From Sediminibacterium goheungense (GTDB lineage: Bacteria > Bacteroidota > Bacteroidia > Chitinophagales > Chitinophagaceae): DNA of 64,000 nucleotides. Positions within the stretch are counted from its first letter, which is position 1, and each line of letters begins with the position of its first letter. The notes under the pieces are model-generated. The model saw only the letters and a list, made by a program, of their open reading frames with translations. It was not told the origin of the DNA and ran no database searches. Both the position numbers and the translations under genes were made by a program. The stretch is taken from positions 434,001 through 498,000 of the forward strand of contig NZ_SNWP01000010.1 of the NCBI RefSeq assembly GCF_004361915.1, given 5' to 3'. Below, in pieces: positions 8,833-17,990 of this stretch.

Positions 8833-9675
8833 TTAGTTTTGACCGGGTGGAATAATGACTCTTCCGGTATCTTTTATAGGCGCAACATTACTGATATAGA
8901 TATCCATCAGTTGCCCCTGACGAATTTTATTGGGTGTACGGTTACCGGCATCATCCAGCATTTCCGACAAATATTCGGGTGATTGTCTTACCACAAATGC
9001 CGTTGCAGAATCGCGAATAGAGCCCACCGCTACCACTGCACCCACATTAATACTCATGCTCGACAGATAAGAACGTGCTTCGGATAGGGTCATACCTATC
9101 AGATTGGGTACGTCCATCTCATTACCACCTAATCCACTTCCTAATACAAAGCTAATGGTAGCACCGAGTGGTACTTTATCACCCTCTTTTACCGGTACCC
9201 CATTGTACAACTGTTCCAGTACAGAATTTCGTGCGATATCCGGTTTATAGGTAATGCTGCCCATTTTTAACTGAAGACTCTGAAGATAGAGTTCGGCACT
9301 TTTTACAGAATAACCGATAAGACTTGGCATTTCAACCTGTGGGGGCACCATTCTGTTTACAGTGAGATAGATGGTTCTACCCGTTTTTACCGTTGCATCG
9401 GCTTCAGGTGTTTGTCGTACCACTGCCAGTTTAGGAATGCTGTCTACATACACAGAATCCTGAATTTCTACTTCAAAACCTGCCTGTTCCAGCAATTGGG
9501 TTGCGGCTGTAATTTCCTGTCCTGTTACAGATGGCACTTTAGTAGTATTTCCATAACCGGTAAACCATCCCAGGAGGGAGAAAAATAAGATGATCAGAAT
9601 GAGGATAATTCCCAGTCCGGCCAGCATATTTACCCAAAGGGGTTTTCTTGTAATTTTCTCAATGAATTGTTTCAT
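8833..9675 (-). CDS. membrane-anchored protein with three PASTA domains
   Basis: A 280-residue protein with a short cytoplasmic N-terminus, one transmembrane helix (about residues 17-41) and an extracytoplasmic part of three PASTA repeats (about 45-110, 112-180 and 185-262; each begins VPSVTG / MPSLIG / VPNLIG). PASTA domains bind peptidoglycan fragments or beta-lactams in kinases and penicillin-binding proteins. No kinase or transpeptidase domain is present. It sits just downstream of ddl (94 nt), the D-Ala-D-Ala ligase, which fits a cell-wall role, but the function is not known. Confidence 0.9.
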   Translation of the reverse strand: MKQFIEKITRKPLWVNMLAGLGIILILIILFFSLLGWFTGYGNTTKVPSVTGQEITAATQLLEQAGFEVEIQDSVYVDSIPKLAVVRQTPEADATVKTGRTIYLTVNRMVPPQVEMPSLIGYSVKSAELYLQSLQLKMGSITYKPDIARNSVLEQLYNGVPVKEGDKVPLGATISFVLGSGLGGNEMDVPNLIGMTLSEARSYLSSMSINVGAVVAVGSIRDSATAFVVRQSPEYLSEMLDDAGNRTPNKIRQGQLMDIYISNVAPIKDTGRVIIPPGQN

Positions 9676-9683
9676 GCCTTATG

Positions 9684-9717
9684 CAAACCTAAAATTTATC
9701 TGCAGAATAAAGAACAA
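9684..9717 (-). promoter_or_regulatory. possible promoter of the PASTA-rhodanese pair
   Basis: On the minus strand TAGGTTTG (9684-9691) matches the -7 element. TTG (9715-9717) lies 23 nt upstream, a long spacing. This is weak evidence on its own. Confidence 0.35.
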
Positions 9718-9769
9718 GTTAAAGGATTCCCTCTGTGTAGCTGCCTGCAGAAGATTATTTTCTCAAATT

Positions 9770-10750
9770 TTAACGAACTGCTTCATTAACTACTGCTGTA
9801 TAAAAATCTTTCAACGACCAACCCATGGCCCTCACTTGCTGCGGAATTACACTGGCTTCACTTTGGCCGGGTACCGTATTTACCTCCAGCATAAACGGTT
9901 TTTGCAGATTCGTGTCGTAGATAAAGTCGATACGCACCACCCCTCTGCAATTTAATACCTCATATACACGTTTTGCAGCCGTTTCCAAATCCGTTTTTAT
10001 TTGGTCGTTGATCTGGGCGGGCGTTGTTTCAATGCTTTTCCCCTGATATTTTGCTTCAAAATCAAAGAATTCATTCTTTGTTTCAATTTCTGTAATGGGC
10101 AATACCTGAATATTTCCTGTCGACTTAAAAACACCAACCGTAAATTCCCGTCCGCTGATAAATTCTTCTACCAATAACTGACTATCTTCTTTGAACCCTT
10201 TTTCAAGTGCTGCGGGTAATTCTTCTGCTGTATTCACTTTGCTCATACCAATGCTGCTACCACCGCTATTCGGTTTTACAAAAACAGGCAGACGCAGTTG
10301 TTCCAGAATGGTTGCCGGTGCCACAGGGGTATGTTTAAAAAGGTGCATAGACTTCGCTACGTTAATACCGCTGAAGGAAGCTACGGCTACTGTATAACGT
10401 TTATTCATGGTAAGTGCAGATGTAGCAGCATCGCAACTGGTATAAGGCAATCCCAGCATATCAAAATAGCCCTGTAGTTTACCATCTTCACCTGGTGTGC
10501 CGTGTATACATAACAGCACTACATCAAAATGAACCACTGCACCCATATCGGTTATGGAAAAGTCATCACGGTTTACTTTCGACTGTTCACCGGCTTCATT
10601 TTCATACCACCATCCTGTGGCATTGATATCAATTTTATACACGTCAAATAATGCTCTGTCGAGATGATTGCCAACAGTAACAGCACTTTTATAACTGATC
10701 TGGGCTTCTCCGCTTAGTCCACCAGTAACCAATGCCAGTTTTTTCTTCAT
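9770..10750 (-). CDS. ddl: D-alanine--D-alanine ligase
   Basis: Joins two D-alanines with ATP to make the terminal dipeptide of peptidoglycan precursors, in the cytoplasm. The 326 residues are a normal ATP-grasp Ddl. There is an N-terminal pre-ATP-grasp domain (GLSGEAQIS), the P-loop KPNSGGSSIGMSKV (about 157-170), and the C-terminal metal and substrate site MLEVNTVPGQSE. A TATCTTTG -7 element is present at 10772-10779 on the minus strand, without a clear -33. The gene precedes the PASTA gene in the same direction. Confidence 0.96.
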   Translation of the reverse strand: MKKKLALVTGGLSGEAQISYKSAVTVGNHLDRALFDVYKIDINATGWWYENEAGEQSKVNRDDFSITDMGAVVHFDVVLLCIHGTPGEDGKLQGYFDMLGLPYTSCDAATSALTMNKRYTVAVASFSGINVAKSMHLFKHTPVAPATILEQLRLPVFVKPNSGGSSIGMSKVNTAEELPAALEKGFKEDSQLLVEEFISGREFTVGVFKSTGNIQVLPITEIETKNEFFDFEAKYQGKSIETTPAQINDQIKTDLETAAKRVYEVLNCRGVVRIDFIYDTNLQKPFMLEVNTVPGQSEASVIPQQVRAMGWSLKDFYTAVVNEAVR

Positions 10751-10862
10751 GATAATGTTTCAGGTTTTCAACAAAGATAGGGAGAGGGATGGCAGATGTA
10801 AGATCGCAGATGTGAGATATCAAAATAAATCTGAGATCTTAGAGCGAAGATTTGTAACTGCC

Positions 10863-10897
10863 AAAAAAAGGTGAAGAAACTACCCGTCTCTTCACCT
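10863..10897 (-). terminator. intrinsic terminator of the ferredoxin gene
   Basis: On the minus strand AGGTGAAG and CTTCACCT pair around an 11-13-nt loop, followed by seven T (10863-10869). The gap 10751-11034 also holds a loose inverted repeat at about 10800-10845 (taagatcgcagat / aatctgagatctta). I see no gene in it. Confidence 0.75.
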
Positions 10898-11034
10898 CAC
10901 GTTGACGGGAAATATCACCCGCCGTTACTAGTTGTCGTATGTTCAGATACAACAATATTGATACATTAAATATACAAAATAATGATGGCAGATGCAAGCT
11001 TTTAACGCAAAAGTTTGGCACACCTGCCTGTGCA

Positions 11035-11382
11035 TTAAATGTGCATTTTATCCTTTTTAGCCAGTAGTTCCTCTACGGTTTCCTGATACATTTCATCGGG
11101 AACACAGCAGTCTACCGGACATACCGCAGCACACTGGGGTTCTTCGTGGAAACCCTGACATTCAGTACACTTATTAGGTGTAATATAATAAGTATCAACG
11201 CTGATGGGGGCAAATCGCTGATCGGCATCTACAGCTGTTCCATCCATTAGCGTAAAACTACCTTTGATAGTTGTACCATCTGAAATGGCCCATTCCACAC
11301 CACCTTCATAAATGGCGTTATTAGGACATTCAGGCTCGCAGGCACCACAATTAATACATTCTTCGGTTATTTTGATAGCCAT
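11035..11382 (-). CDS. 2[4Fe-4S] ferredoxin
   Basis: A 115-residue soluble electron carrier. The first cluster motif is [12 protein letters not shown] (from residue 9). The second set, [18 protein letters not shown] (about 73-90), has an enlarged spacing between the second and third cysteines, as in the Allochromatium-type bacterial ferredoxins. Both sets interdigitate to bind two [4Fe-4S] clusters. It is divergent from the acyl-CoA reductase gene with 59 nt between the starts. A link between the two is possible but only inferred. Confidence 0.93.
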   Translation of the reverse strand: MAIKITEECINCGACEPECPNNAIYEGGVEWAISDGTTIKGSFTLMDGTAVDADQRFAPISVDTYYITPNKCTECQGFHEEPQCAAVCPVDCCVPDEMYQETVEELLAKKDKMHI

Positions 11383-11423
11383 ATAAATGGGTTTGTTGGG
11401 TTAGTGATTCTACATTTGCTTTC

Positions 11424-11453
11424 CAAAAATACGGTTGACAAATGATTTTACAA
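11424..11453 (-). promoter_or_regulatory. possible ferredoxin promoter
   Basis: On the minus strand TTG (11451-11453), 19 nt and TATTTTTG (11424-11431). The -33 element would lie inside the first codons of the divergent gene. On the plus strand TACATTTG (11411-11418) is a possible -7 element for that gene. Confidence 0.35.
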
Positions 11454-12443
11454 GAACGAATTCAGTTACTGGCCCGTTTGGGTGAATATATGTTGAACAA
11501 AGATGAGGAATGGCTGTCGGTACAGGAGAGGGCTTATCGCGAAAATGCATGGTTTATTCCTGAGTTTCTGGATCGGTCTATTCAGCAGATTGCACATCAT
11601 TTTCTGCAGCCGGCCCTTTTAGCAGAATGGGCCACACATTATGGAGTAAAAGATGAACCTGTAAGTCCTAAAACCATTGGTATCGTAATGGCCGGAAACA
11701 TTCCATTGGTTGGCTTTCATGATTTTTTGTCGGTATTTATCAGCGGACACCCGATGGTGATCAAAACATCTTCAAAAGATGAATGGCTCATCAAGCACCT
11801 GGTTAAAAAGATGTACGAATGGGAAATTACCGTTCAGAATCAGATCTCCTTTGCAGAACAGCTAAAAGGCTGTGATGCTTATATCGCAACAGGTTCCAAC
11901 AATTCAGGGAGGTATTTTGAATATTATTTCGGCAAATATCCGAATATTATCCGTAGAAACAGAACCTCTGTAGCTGTTCTCGACGGTACAGAAACAAAGG
12001 AAGAATTGTCTTTACTGACCGATGATATTCAACTTTACTTTGGACTCGGCTGCCGTAATATTACACAGTTGTATGTTCCGGTCGGTTATGATTTTATCCC
12101 CTTGCTGGAGGAGCTGAAGCAATATGCTTTCCTCATGGACTATCATAAATACAAACATAATTACGATTACCATCTGGCCCTCCTGATCATGGGTAACAAA
12201 TACTACATGAACAATGATTCGGTCATTCTTACCGAAAACATATCTCCTTTCTCGCCGGTGAGCCAGGTACATTATACTTATTATACAGATAAAGAGAGCT
12301 TATCGGCCGAACTAAAGGGCAATACCCATATTCAATGTGTGGTAGGCCATGATTTCATTCCATTTGGACAGGCGCAACAACCTAAACTTATGGATTATGC
12401 AGACGGGGTAGACACCATGGCTTTTTTGCAGCAATGGTCATAA
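11442..12443 (+). CDS. acyl-CoA reductase-like (LuxC family) protein
   Basis: A 333-residue protein of the LuxC / aldehyde-dehydrogenase-like superfamily. It has the nucleotide-binding region VMAGNIPLVGFHD (about 83-94) and a likely catalytic cysteine, Cys204, in GLGCRNITQL, placed as in LuxC. Family members reduce fatty acyl groups to aldehydes with NADPH. It is shorter than luminous-bacterial LuxC (about 480 residues), and no LuxD, LuxE or luciferase is nearby, so the substrate is unknown. A divergent ferredoxin gene is the only plausible partner. Confidence 0.85.
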   Translation: MILQERIQLLARLGEYMLNKDEEWLSVQERAYRENAWFIPEFLDRSIQQIAHHFLQPALLAEWATHYGVKDEPVSPKTIGIVMAGNIPLVGFHDFLSVFISGHPMVIKTSSKDEWLIKHLVKKMYEWEITVQNQISFAEQLKGCDAYIATGSNNSGRYFEYYFGKYPNIIRRNRTSVAVLDGTETKEELSLLTDDIQLYFGLGCRNITQLYVPVGYDFIPLLEELKQYAFLMDYHKYKHNYDYHLALLIMGNKYYMNNDSVILTENISPFSPVSQVHYTYYTDKESLSAELKGNTHIQCVVGHDFIPFGQAQQPKLMDYADGVDTMAFLQQWS

Positions 12444-12657
12444 CCCATCGGTGAATAAGGGTTAAAAGAGGAGAAAAGTCCATTATAATGTACAGAGAAT
12501 CAAGTAACTTTCAGGTTGGTTAGTGACCGATCTACGAGGATTGCCGTAAAACATTTGTTAAATACTGTCAGTGGTAAACTGTCAATTAAACAGCTTTGTT
12601 TATTTGCTGTCTGAAAGGCATATTTTTTGATTTAAATTATTTAATACTTAAAAGACC

Positions 12658-14187
12658 ATGCATATGAATCTTAAGAACATTTTAGCCGTGGTTGCCATCA
12701 GCGCCACCACTGCCATCCTCAGTGTCTGGGGCTTTAGCAAATACAATGATTACCAGCGTGCAGGCATTCAGGATACCGGAAAGCTACCGGTGAACTATGC
12801 CGGATTTTTCGATAAAAATAATAATATGGCCGCAGCAATTGATTTTACCCCTGCGGCTACCAGTGCTACACCTGCAGTAGTGCACATCAAAACAAAAACC
12901 AAAGCGCGTCAGGTTAGTAATACACAACGCCAGCGTAACAATCCTTTCGCCGATTTATTTGGCGACGATTTTGGCGACTTTTTTGGCGGCCCCCGGGTTA
13001 TACCAGAGCAGCGTGCCAGTGGTAGCGGTGTATTGATTACAGACGATGGCTATATTATTACCAATAACCACGTGGTAGATGGTGCAGACGAAATCAATGT
13101 AACCCTTGCCAATAAGAAATCATACAAAGCGACTTTAATTGGCACCGACCCAAGCAGCGATATTGCTGTTATTAAAGTAGAAGGAAAAGCGCTTCCCTAT
13201 CTGGTATATGGCAACAGTGATGAAGTAAAACTGGGTCAGTGGGTTTTGGCCATCGGTTATCCCTTAAATCTGGATGCTACCGTTACAGCAGGTATTGTGA
13301 GTGCCAAATCAAGATCAATCGGAATTAACAGCAGACAGAGCCAGAGTCCTGTTGAATCTTTTATTCAGACAGATGCTGCTGTGAACTCGGGTAATAGTGG
13401 TGGTGCTTTGATTAATACTTCGGGTGAGCTCATTGGCATTAACGCTGCCATCGCCTCTCCTACGGGCTCATATGCCGGTTATTCATATGCTATACCGGTG
13501 AATATTGTAAAGAAAATCGTTACTGATATTGTGAAATTTGGTACAGTGCAGCGTGCCTATATCGGTATCAATTATCCGAATGAAAACATGACTGACGATC
13601 AGAAACGTGAGCTTGAAAAAGAAATCGGATCACCTATTAAAGAAGGTGAAGGTGTTTATATTACAGGTGTACCTGATGGCGGTGCTGCAGCAGCAGCAGG
13701 TTTAAAGAAAGGTGATATTGTTACCAAAGTAAATGGCAATGTTGTAACCAATGGTCCTGAATTACAGGAACAGGTTGCACTTTATAAACCTGGTGATAAA
13801 ATCAGCGTAAGTTACAAGCGTGCGGGAAAAGAAAATACCGTAAATATTACCTTAAAAAATAAAGTAGGTACCACCGAAGTTGTGAAAACCACTTCTGCAC
13901 TCGAACAATTAGGTGGTGAACTTGAAAACATTGATAAGAGTCTGGCCGCAGCCAACGATATCAAAGGTGGTGTTCGTGTAAGAAAAGTAGGTACCGGTTT
14001 ATTGGGCAAAAGCAGAATGCAGGACGGTTTTGTAATTACAGGTGTGAACGGACGTGAAGTAAAAAATGTTGAAGAACTGCAGGAAGTACTCGCGAGCTTA
14101 AAAGGTGGTGGTGTTGTAAGACTGGAAGGTATTTATCCTGGCTTTGAAGGAAGCTATACTTATCCCCTTAATTTATCAAGAGAATAA
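12658..14187 (+). CDS. htrA: periplasmic serine protease HtrA/DegP (Do family)
   Basis: A 509-residue periplasmic chaperone-protease for damaged envelope proteins. An uncleaved or signal-type helix spans about residues 5-25. The trypsin-like domain has the triad His138 (NNHVVD), Asp168 (SSDIAV) and Ser247 (GNSGGALI). Two PDZ domains follow (about 300-400 and 420-505). A glycine- and phenylalanine-rich loop (FGDDFGDFFGG, about 101-112) corresponds to the regulatory LA loop. ATG 12664 is an alternative start. The 214-nt upstream gap has no exact promoter match. The gene ends in a strong bidirectional terminator. Confidence 0.95.
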   Translation: MHMNLKNILAVVAISATTAILSVWGFSKYNDYQRAGIQDTGKLPVNYAGFFDKNNNMAAAIDFTPAATSATPAVVHIKTKTKARQVSNTQRQRNNPFADLFGDDFGDFFGGPRVIPEQRASGSGVLITDDGYIITNNHVVDGADEINVTLANKKSYKATLIGTDPSSDIAVIKVEGKALPYLVYGNSDEVKLGQWVLAIGYPLNLDATVTAGIVSAKSRSIGINSRQSQSPVESFIQTDAAVNSGNSGGALINTSGELIGINAAIASPTGSYAGYSYAIPVNIVKKIVTDIVKFGTVQRAYIGINYPNENMTDDQKRELEKEIGSPIKEGEGVYITGVPDGGAAAAAGLKKGDIVTKVNGNVVTNGPELQEQVALYKPGDKISVSYKRAGKENTVNITLKNKVGTTEVVKTTSALEQLGGELENIDKSLAAANDIKGGVRVRKVGTGLLGKSRMQDGFVITGVNGREVKNVEELQEVLASLKGGGVVRLEGIYPGFEGSYTYPLNLSRE

Positions 14188-14207
14188 AAATCAATGATTG
14201 GATTGTA

Positions 14208-14244
14208 ACAAAAAAGCGAATGAGTTTCATTCGCTTTTTTGTTA
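14208..14244. terminator. bidirectional terminator between htrA and amylase
   Basis: A 17-bp perfect stem, aacaaaaaagcgaatga and its complement, has a 3-nt loop. A-tract and T-tract flanks let it stop transcription from both sides. It overlaps the last bases of the amylase gene. Confidence 0.9.
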
Positions 14245-15513
14245 TGACTCATTTTGTTTTACATAAATCAGATAATCGCCAGGTAACAACTCATAGCTTT
14301 CTTCGTCGGAAAACGCATAGATCAGATCAGAGAACAAATGACGGAATTTTCCCGGTAACCAGTTATGATTAACCTGTACGGTTACTTTTTCCTTATTGGA
14401 AAGGTTTAATAAAACCAGTACTACCTCCGCCTCAAATTTTCTGAAGTATGCCATTACGGGTAAAGCATCTGTTGGTAAAATAAAAGTTTCACCTCTGGTA
14501 ATGGCAAAGTTGTTTTTGCGCAGTTGCAATAAGCGTTGGTAGAAACCATGGAGTTGTGGTTCAGCATTCCACTCAATCAGGTCTTTATCAAAGAATGCCA
14601 AACGTTTCAAATTCGGATTTTCCTGTCCGCTGTATATCAGGGGCACCCCTTGCCAGGTACAGGTAAATACGGCCCATGCTTTTGCACAGTTAGCATATTT
14701 TTCATACTCAGTTCCGTTCCAGCTGTTTTCATCATGATTAGCCGTAAAAAAAAGTTTACTGGCTCCAGCCGGGTATTGTGAGTAAGCGTGCAGCACTTCC
14801 CTGATTTCATGAAGGCCAGTTTCACCTTTTACAAATTTTTCTGTTGTGTGCATCCACCACCAGGCATAACTGGTATCAAATGCATGGTGATATTGTATTT
14901 CCTCACATTCTGCCAGCCAATACAAAGGCTTAATAGTATCACAAGCTGTTCTTGCATCCATCCAAAAGTCCAGCGGTACCAAATGTGCCATATCGCATCG
15001 AAAGCCATCAATATCAAATTCCTTTACCCAGTATTGCATGGAAGCAATCATTGCCTGCCGCATAGACGCCTGCGTAAAATCCAGATCAATCACATCTTTC
15101 CAGCCATTTCTTTCCGTAAAATTCCCATCCGCATCCTTTACATACCAATCAGGGTGTTCTTTTGTCCAGTGATGATCATAACCTGTATGATTGGCAACCC
15201 AGTCGATGATCAATTTCATACCCAATGCATGTGCCTCTTCAACCAACGCCTGAAAATCTGCTTTACTGCCAAACTCAGGATTGATCTCTGTATAACTGCT
15301 ACAGGCATAATAACTGCCTAGTGAACCCTGTCTTTCCGCAATACTGATAGGTGTAACGGGCATTAACCAGAGTATATCAATCCCCATTTCCTGTAAACGT
15401 GGTAGATGCTTTGCGAAAGCTTGAAAACTACCCTCAGCCGTGTATTGCCTTATATTGACTTCATAAACGGAGGCCGACTGTGCCCAAGGTACTACTGTGA
15501 ATGGCTTGCTCAT
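14242..15513 (-). CDS. GH13 alpha-amylase family glycosidase
   Basis: A 423-residue glycoside hydrolase with a TIM barrel of family 13 and a small C-terminal beta domain (about 345-420). Conserved regions are visible: DWVANHT (I), FRCDMAH with nucleophile Asp174 (II), LAECEE with acid/base Glu202 (III) and TANHDENSWN with Asp261 (IV). It should cleave or transfer alpha-glucosidic bonds of starch, glycogen or maltodextrin. There is no signal peptide, so the protein is probably cytoplasmic. The gene is not in a sus/PUL cluster. Exact specificity cannot be told. Confidence 0.93.
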   Translation of the reverse strand: MSKPFTVVPWAQSASVYEVNIRQYTAEGSFQAFAKHLPRLQEMGIDILWLMPVTPISIAERQGSLGSYYACSSYTEINPEFGSKADFQALVEEAHALGMKLIIDWVANHTGYDHHWTKEHPDWYVKDADGNFTERNGWKDVIDLDFTQASMRQAMIASMQYWVKEFDIDGFRCDMAHLVPLDFWMDARTACDTIKPLYWLAECEEIQYHHAFDTSYAWWWMHTTEKFVKGETGLHEIREVLHAYSQYPAGASKLFFTANHDENSWNGTEYEKYANCAKAWAVFTCTWQGVPLIYSGQENPNLKRLAFFDKDLIEWNAEPQLHGFYQRLLQLRKNNFAITRGETFILPTDALPVMAYFRKFEAEVVLVLLNLSNKEKVTVQVNHNWLPGKFRHLFSDLIYAFSDEESYELLPGDYLIYVKQNES

Positions 15514-15606
15514 ATTACGATGATACTGATTTTTAGGGAAAATCAGGTATTTATACGTATTGAGAATGCTTTTATAAACCGATAGATTTACGCCTTACAA
15601 ATAACC

Positions 15607-15987
15607 ATGAAAAAGGCGAAACAAATCATTTCGGTAAAAGGAAAGCAGATTGAATTACTCAATACCGTACAATCCGATTATATCTCTCTTACCGATATTG
15701 CCCGATATAAAAACCCACAAGAACCCAAAGACATTATCAAAAACTGGCTAAGGTCCAAGTCTACGATTGAATTCCTTGGTATCTGGAAATAAATCCATAA
15801 CCCACATTTCAAAGGGGTCGAATTCGACCCATTACAAAGAGAAGCAGGTAGTAACAGTTTTGTATTATCTCCTTTAAAATGGATTACTACGGTAAATGCA
15901 AAAGGACTCATCGTAAAAGCTGGTAATGCAGAGGGAACATATGCCCATAAGGATATTGCTTTTGAGTTTGCCGCAAGGATCAGTTGA
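15607..15987 (+). pseudogene. decayed KilA-N domain gene
   Basis: Codons 1-61 encode MKKAKQIISVKGKQIELL... with DYISLTDIARYKN and IKNWLRSKSTIEFLG, the start of a KilA-N DNA-binding domain. A TAA at 15790-15792 interrupts it. The same frame then continues with FKGVEFDP, EAGSNSF and AHKDIAFEFAARIS to a TGA at 15985-15987, exactly the continuation expected for the family. One C-to-T change (CAA to TAA) would explain the first stop. The family's C-terminal half is also missing. KilA-N proteins are widespread in phages and mobile DNA, so this is probably a relic of a transferred gene. Confidence 0.85.
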
Positions 15988-15995
15988 AATCCATG

Positions 15996-17711
15996 CTACA
16001 CAACCCTTCGCTTAAACAGTTGAAAAAGGGCACTTAATAATACCACAGCCAAAGCACCCACAACATTCAACCATAAAAACCCAAGTCCAATAATATTATA
16101 TTTATCAAGCAGGAAAAAAGTGATTACCACCAATTCACCAATAATAGCCGCTGCAAAAACAGCATTGGCCTGTACCCTTTTCATATAAAAGGCTACCAGA
16201 AAAATACCAAGTATAACACCATAAAATAAAGAGCCTAATACATTCACCGCTTCGATGAGACTTCCCATACCTGAGGCAAACTCAGCTGTGATAACACAAA
16301 AAATACCCCATGCCAACGTGTAATATTTCGATTGTTTGTATTCTTTGGCACATTGTTCAGGATTGGTATGATCGGATTCTATTCCCTGTAATCTTTGGTG
16401 AAAATCGATCATGGTACAGGAGGCCAGCGAATTTAAAGCAGCAGCTATCGACCCCCAGGCTGCCAGAAAAATAATGGCAATCAAAAGTCCAACCAGTCCT
16501 TTCGGAAGAAAATCTACCACAAAGCGCAGAAATATGTAATTGGTATCATTGGTATCGGCACCCGGGGTTGCTTTTGAAAGTACCGATTTATAATCCTTTT
16601 GGATATCAGCCATTCTCTTTGCGCCGATAGCGATACTATCTTTATACAGTTCCTTTTTTTCAACAGCATATAACCTATTCCATTCCTTTTGCTGAATTTG
16701 ATAGGTAGAAAATCGTTGCTGCAAAGATGCAAGCTCATCTTTGTACGATGTTTGCATGGCTTTTTCCTCTACTGCCTTATTAAAAAATACAGGCGACGGC
16801 GTAAACTGATAGAAAGTAAACAACAAAGCGCCCAGTAAAAGAATGAAAAACTGCATAGGTACTTTTACCAGTCCATTCATCAAAAGCCCCAGCCTGCTTT
16901 CGGTAGTATCTTTTGCAGTAAGGTACCTACCTACCTGCGACTGATCGGTTCCAAAATAAGAGAGTGCAAGAAAAAAGCCTCCAATTACACCACTGATTAA
17001 ATTATACCTGTCTTTCCAATCAAATCCATTTTCAGTAATACCCGTTGTGATTACATTTAATTTTCCAGATGCTCCGCTAACTTTCAACGCTTCACTGAAG
17101 CCCACCCCTTCCGGGAGGTAATCTACTATCAGGTAACCAGCTACAAACATACCCCCGAAAATGATCAGCAACTGTAATTGCTGCGTGTACGCTACTGCTT
17201 TGGCGCCACCGGTTACTGTATAAATAATGAGCATTCCACCCATTACAATATTGGTCCAGAAAATATCCCACCCCATTAAAGAAGATAGTATAATAGAAGG
17301 CGCATAAATACTGATACCGGTAGAGAGTCCACGGGAAAGAAGAAACAGAAAAGAAGTAAATGTTCTGGTTTTCAGATCAAATCTCTTCTCAAGAAATTCA
17401 TAGGCTGTAAATAACTTCAGTTTGTTAAACAGGGGAACAAAAGTGATACAAAGAATCACCATTGCGATTGGCAAACCGAAATAGTATTGCACGAAACGCA
17501 TTCCATCTGTAAATGCCTGACCGGGTGCTGATAGAAAAGTAATCGCACTGGCCTGTGTACCCATAATACTCAGAAGTACCATGTACCATGGCATACTTCT
17601 GTTACTGAGAAAATAACCTTCGAGGTTTTTACTCGTCCGGCTTTTGTATAACCCATAAGTGATGATACCTGCAAGGGTAATCACCAGCACAATCCAGTCT
17701 ATCGTACTCAT
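15996..17711 (-). CDS. sodium:solute symporter (SSS family)
   Basis: A 571-residue inner-membrane protein with about 13 transmembrane helices of the SSS (SLC5-like, LeuT fold) family. An early helix has GTQASAITFLSAPGQAF (about 51-67) and a later one SYFGTDQSQVGRYL, both typical. A hydrophilic stretch of about 100 residues (about 305-405) between helices is longer than usual and rich in Lys, Glu and Gln. The substrate is not predictable. The gene is last in an operon with a PIG-L protein and two tiny membrane proteins; its ATG overlaps the stop of the 39-codon gene (ATGA). It ends 9 nt from the KilA-N relic. Confidence 0.93.
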   Translation of the reverse strand: MSTIDWIVLVITLAGIITYGLYKSRTSKNLEGYFLSNRSMPWYMVLLSIMGTQASAITFLSAPGQAFTDGMRFVQYYFGLPIAMVILCITFVPLFNKLKLFTAYEFLEKRFDLKTRTFTSFLFLLSRGLSTGISIYAPSIILSSLMGWDIFWTNIVMGGMLIIYTVTGGAKAVAYTQQLQLLIIFGGMFVAGYLIVDYLPEGVGFSEALKVSGASGKLNVITTGITENGFDWKDRYNLISGVIGGFFLALSYFGTDQSQVGRYLTAKDTTESRLGLLMNGLVKVPMQFFILLLGALLFTFYQFTPSPVFFNKAVEEKAMQTSYKDELASLQQRFSTYQIQQKEWNRLYAVEKKELYKDSIAIGAKRMADIQKDYKSVLSKATPGADTNDTNYIFLRFVVDFLPKGLVGLLIAIIFLAAWGSIAAALNSLASCTMIDFHQRLQGIESDHTNPEQCAKEYKQSKYYTLAWGIFCVITAEFASGMGSLIEAVNVLGSLFYGVILGIFLVAFYMKRVQANAVFAAAIIGELVVITFFLLDKYNIIGLGFLWLNVVGALAVVLLSALFQLFKRRVV

Positions 17712-17827
17712 GCATAATTTTTAGTGAGCCATTGAAAAAAAGCAATCAAGCCCAAGAGAAAAAGCAATACAAAGACGTACCAGCTTTTCCAGTTTTTGAA
17801 TAAGGGTATTTTTTCTTTTGGTTCCAT
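17708..17827 (-). CDS. 39-residue single-pass membrane protein
   Basis: A small gene (ATG 17825-17827, stop 17708-17710). The product starts MEPKEKIPLFKNWKSWY, has one hydrophobic helix (VFVLLFLLGLIAFF) and ends FQWLTKNYA. The basic and tryptophan-rich N-terminus suggests an N-in orientation. Its stop overlaps the symporter start by four bases, which favours translational coupling. The position suggests an accessory subunit of the symporter, but this is inference; no family is recognised. Confidence 0.75.
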   Translation of the reverse strand: MEPKEKIPLFKNWKSWYVFVLLFLLGLIAFFQWLTKNYA

Positions 17828-17842
17828 CATACATCATTACAG

Positions 17843-17986
17843 TTACCTGTTCCTGATTAAACTGCCGGCAAATAAACCTATGCCCAATCCAATCAACAAT
17901 CCGATACGGACATTTTTTATTAGTAGCCCTACGCCTACTCCGATTACGATCAGTGTGAAAATACCGATTTGTCTTCTCTGTTTCAT
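17843..17986 (-). CDS. 47-residue glycine-rich membrane protein
   Basis: A small gene (ATG 17984-17986, stop 17843-17845). It begins MKQRRQIGIFTLIVIGVG, a basic start followed by two hydrophobic segments rich in Gly, Ile and Leu and separated by KNVR, and ends AGSLIRNR. It looks like a helical hairpin with glycine-zipper packing. It starts 4 nt after the stop of the PIG-L gene and ends 15 nt before the next small gene, so it is clearly inside the operon. Function is unknown. Confidence 0.7.
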   Translation of the reverse strand: MKQRRQIGIFTLIVIGVGVGLLIKNVRIGLLIGLGIGLFAGSLIRNR

Positions 17987-17990
17987 GGTA

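Noticed and set aside
12444..12657. Heat-shock or sigma-E type promoter of htrA
   Set aside because: No convincing match to a consensus was found in the 214-nt gap; the near matches (tattttttg) have the wrong spacing.
14788..15321. Open frame of 177 codons on the plus strand
   Set aside because: It lies wholly antisense to the GH13 amylase gene, whose catalytic motifs are intact, and has a composition unlike a protein (many Cys, His and Ile in runs).
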